A DNA stretch of 64,000 nucleotides. It comes from Acidobacteriaceae bacterium (GTDB lineage: Bacteria; Acidobacteriota; Terriglobia; Terriglobales; Acidobacteriaceae). Below, in pieces: positions 62,969 to 64,000 of the stretch (within the stretch, counting starts at the first letter, position 1; the number at the start of each line of letters is the position of its first letter). Location: positions 242,029-306,028 of the forward strand of contig JAOAPC010000003.1 in assembly GCA_025462735.1 (NCBI GenBank), written 5' to 3'. A model generated the notes under the pieces. That model worked only from the letters and a program-made list of their open reading frames with translations, was not told where the DNA came from and made no database searches. Position numbers and translations under genes: made by a program.

Positions 62969-64000
62969 ATGCGCGCTCGCCTCGCGGTTCTCGTTTCGGT
63001 TTGCATTCTGTTGCTGGTATTTGTGGTGTGGCATCTGCAATCAACAGCGCCCGCAAGCCAACCGGTAACTTCTCCGATTTTCACGGGCACATCGCCCGGA
63101 GCGATCACGGGTCCGGCCACTCCTCAATCTGCTCCCACCGCTGTGTATGCCCATAACCTGATGTTGCGAAAGGGCCCAGACTTTCGCATTTATGTCCGAT
63201 GGCTGCGCGGAAACATGGTGCGCACTCGCAAACAAGTAAATCCGACGTTCGATGATCCCGACTCTTTTTTCCTTAACATCAAAACCGGCATTATCCGCGC
63301 CAATATCGGCGATATTGGAAACTTCCTCAATGCGGGAGGCGTGTCAAATTCCCCTCTCAAAGAGATTACGCTTCTTGCCGACGGCGACCACATCAAACTC
63401 AGGGGAACTTTGCATAAGTTCATTTCGATGCCGGTTGAACTGCTGGGCACGGTCGCTGCAAGCCCAGACCATCGACTTAAAGTACATGTCACAAAGCTCT
63501 CGGTTCTTAAAATCCCGTTAAAAGGACTTCTCGGTGGATTGAACATTAGTGTCTCAGACCTTTTTCATTCCAAGGACATCCCAGGAATTGAAGTCTTGGG
63601 CAACGACATTTATTTCGACACGCTCAAACTTCTCCCGCCACCGCATATCTACGGACAATTGAGCAAGGTGCGGGTTGTCAGTCCTGATATCGAAGAAGTT
63701 TACGGAGACGCGGCCGAAGAGGCTGTGACCCGCGTCGAACAATGGAGGAATTTCCTGCGGCTAAGTGATGGCACTATCGACTTCGGAAAACTCACGATGC
63801 ATCACGTGGATCTCACGATGGTGGACCTCTCGAATGATGCCTGGTTTGATCTTGACCTCAACAACTATCAAAACCAACTAGTGAACGGCTACACCCACAT
63901 GACTCCCGAGGCTGGTCTGCTAATCTTTATGCCCGACTTGGATACGCTTCCGAAAACCAGCGGAAGCCGGAACATTAGCATGGAGTGGCTAAAACACCGC
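62969..64000 (+). CDS. Membrane-anchored hypothetical protein, cut by window end
   Basis: The reading frame is open from ATG at 62969 to the last base (344 codons, no stop), so the gene continues outside. An N-terminal hydrophobic segment (about residues 5-25) is followed by a Ser/Thr/Pro-rich linker. Then comes a beta-rich region with RANIGDIGNFLNAGG, IKLRGTLHKF and LLGGLNISVSDLFH, which resembles lipid-binding tubular domains only in general pattern. ATG has no strong ribosome site. Function unknown. Confidence 0.65.
   Translation, partial: MRARLAVLVSVCILLLVFVVWHLQSTAPASQPVTSPIFTGTSPGAITGPATPQSAPTAVYAHNLMLRKGPDFRIYVRWLRGNMVRTRKQVNPTFDDPDSFFLNIKTGIIRANIGDIGNFLNAGGVSNSPLKEITLLADGDHIKLRGTLHKFISMPVELLGTVAASPDHRLKVHVTKLSVLKIPLKGLLGGLNISVSDLFHSKDIPGIEVLGNDIYFDTLKLLPPPHIYGQLSKVRVVSPDIEEVYGDAAEEAVTRVEQWRNFLRLSDGTIDFGKLTMHHVDLTMVDLSNDAWFDLDLNNYQNQLVNGYTHMTPEAGLLIFMPDLDTLPKTSGSRNISMEWLKHR

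Overview
The window is chromosomal DNA from a GC-rich, diderm, didermal-type soil bacterium, most likely an acidobacterium (Terriglobia/Koribacter-like). The evidence is a VWFA protein of the acidobacterial type, FecR/DUF6600 and PEGA proteins, a fused MoaD-MoaE, an LptE lipoprotein, and many short palindromic repeats of the GTCATCCTGAGCG...CGCTCAGGATGACA kind between genes. The taxon is inferred from gene content only; no rRNA or tRNA gene was found here.

Layout. 1-9160 is an accessory stretch: repeats, small orphan ORFs, an outer-membrane beta-barrel protein, a P-loop kinase, a PEGA protein, and an AT-richer three-gene cassette at 7438-9158 (pentapeptide-repeat two-helix membrane protein, minimal nucleotidyltransferase, 96-residue partner). 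9836-15199 encodes a formate dehydrogenase: a selenocysteine catalytic subunit read through an in-frame TGA with a SECIS hairpin, a four-cluster Fe-S subunit and an NrfD-type membrane subunit. Downstream on the other strand are a MoaD-MoaE fusion for molybdopterin synthesis, overlapping a VWFA protein, and a very repetitive FecR/DUF6600 protein.

20040-31885 is mostly housekeeping: Lon with an upstream HspR-type inverted repeat, a sugar MFS transporter, PheA (its 3' end present twice), an acetyltransferase, a two-component system, an acyl desaturase, and hflX-hfq. 32138-34353 has a zinc alcohol dehydrogenase and a mobile mystery A/B (XRE/Fic) pair with two palindromic operators. 34435-38723 is a tightly overlapping operon psd-pssA-(asd-like)-lptE-holA. 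38842-43360 holds a DUF465 protein, tsaB-monooxygenase-rimI, methylmalonyl-CoA epimerase and the Fo part of ATP synthase (atpZ, atpI, atpB, atpE; F1 genes are absent).

43414-45398 has a YfiR-TonB fusion, a PH-like protein and a two-gene module with an 8-bp tandem operator. 46998-54019 is a pentose operon (mutarotase, AraD, SSS symporter, small membrane protein, FucI/AraA-type isomerase, ribulokinase) preceded by a LacI-type palindrome, so it probably imports and degrades L-arabinose. It is followed by galK and galT, an FAD amine oxidase, an APC permease, a thiolase, a FUSC-like membrane protein, a secreted protein, a polytopic membrane protein, and a gene cut by the window end.
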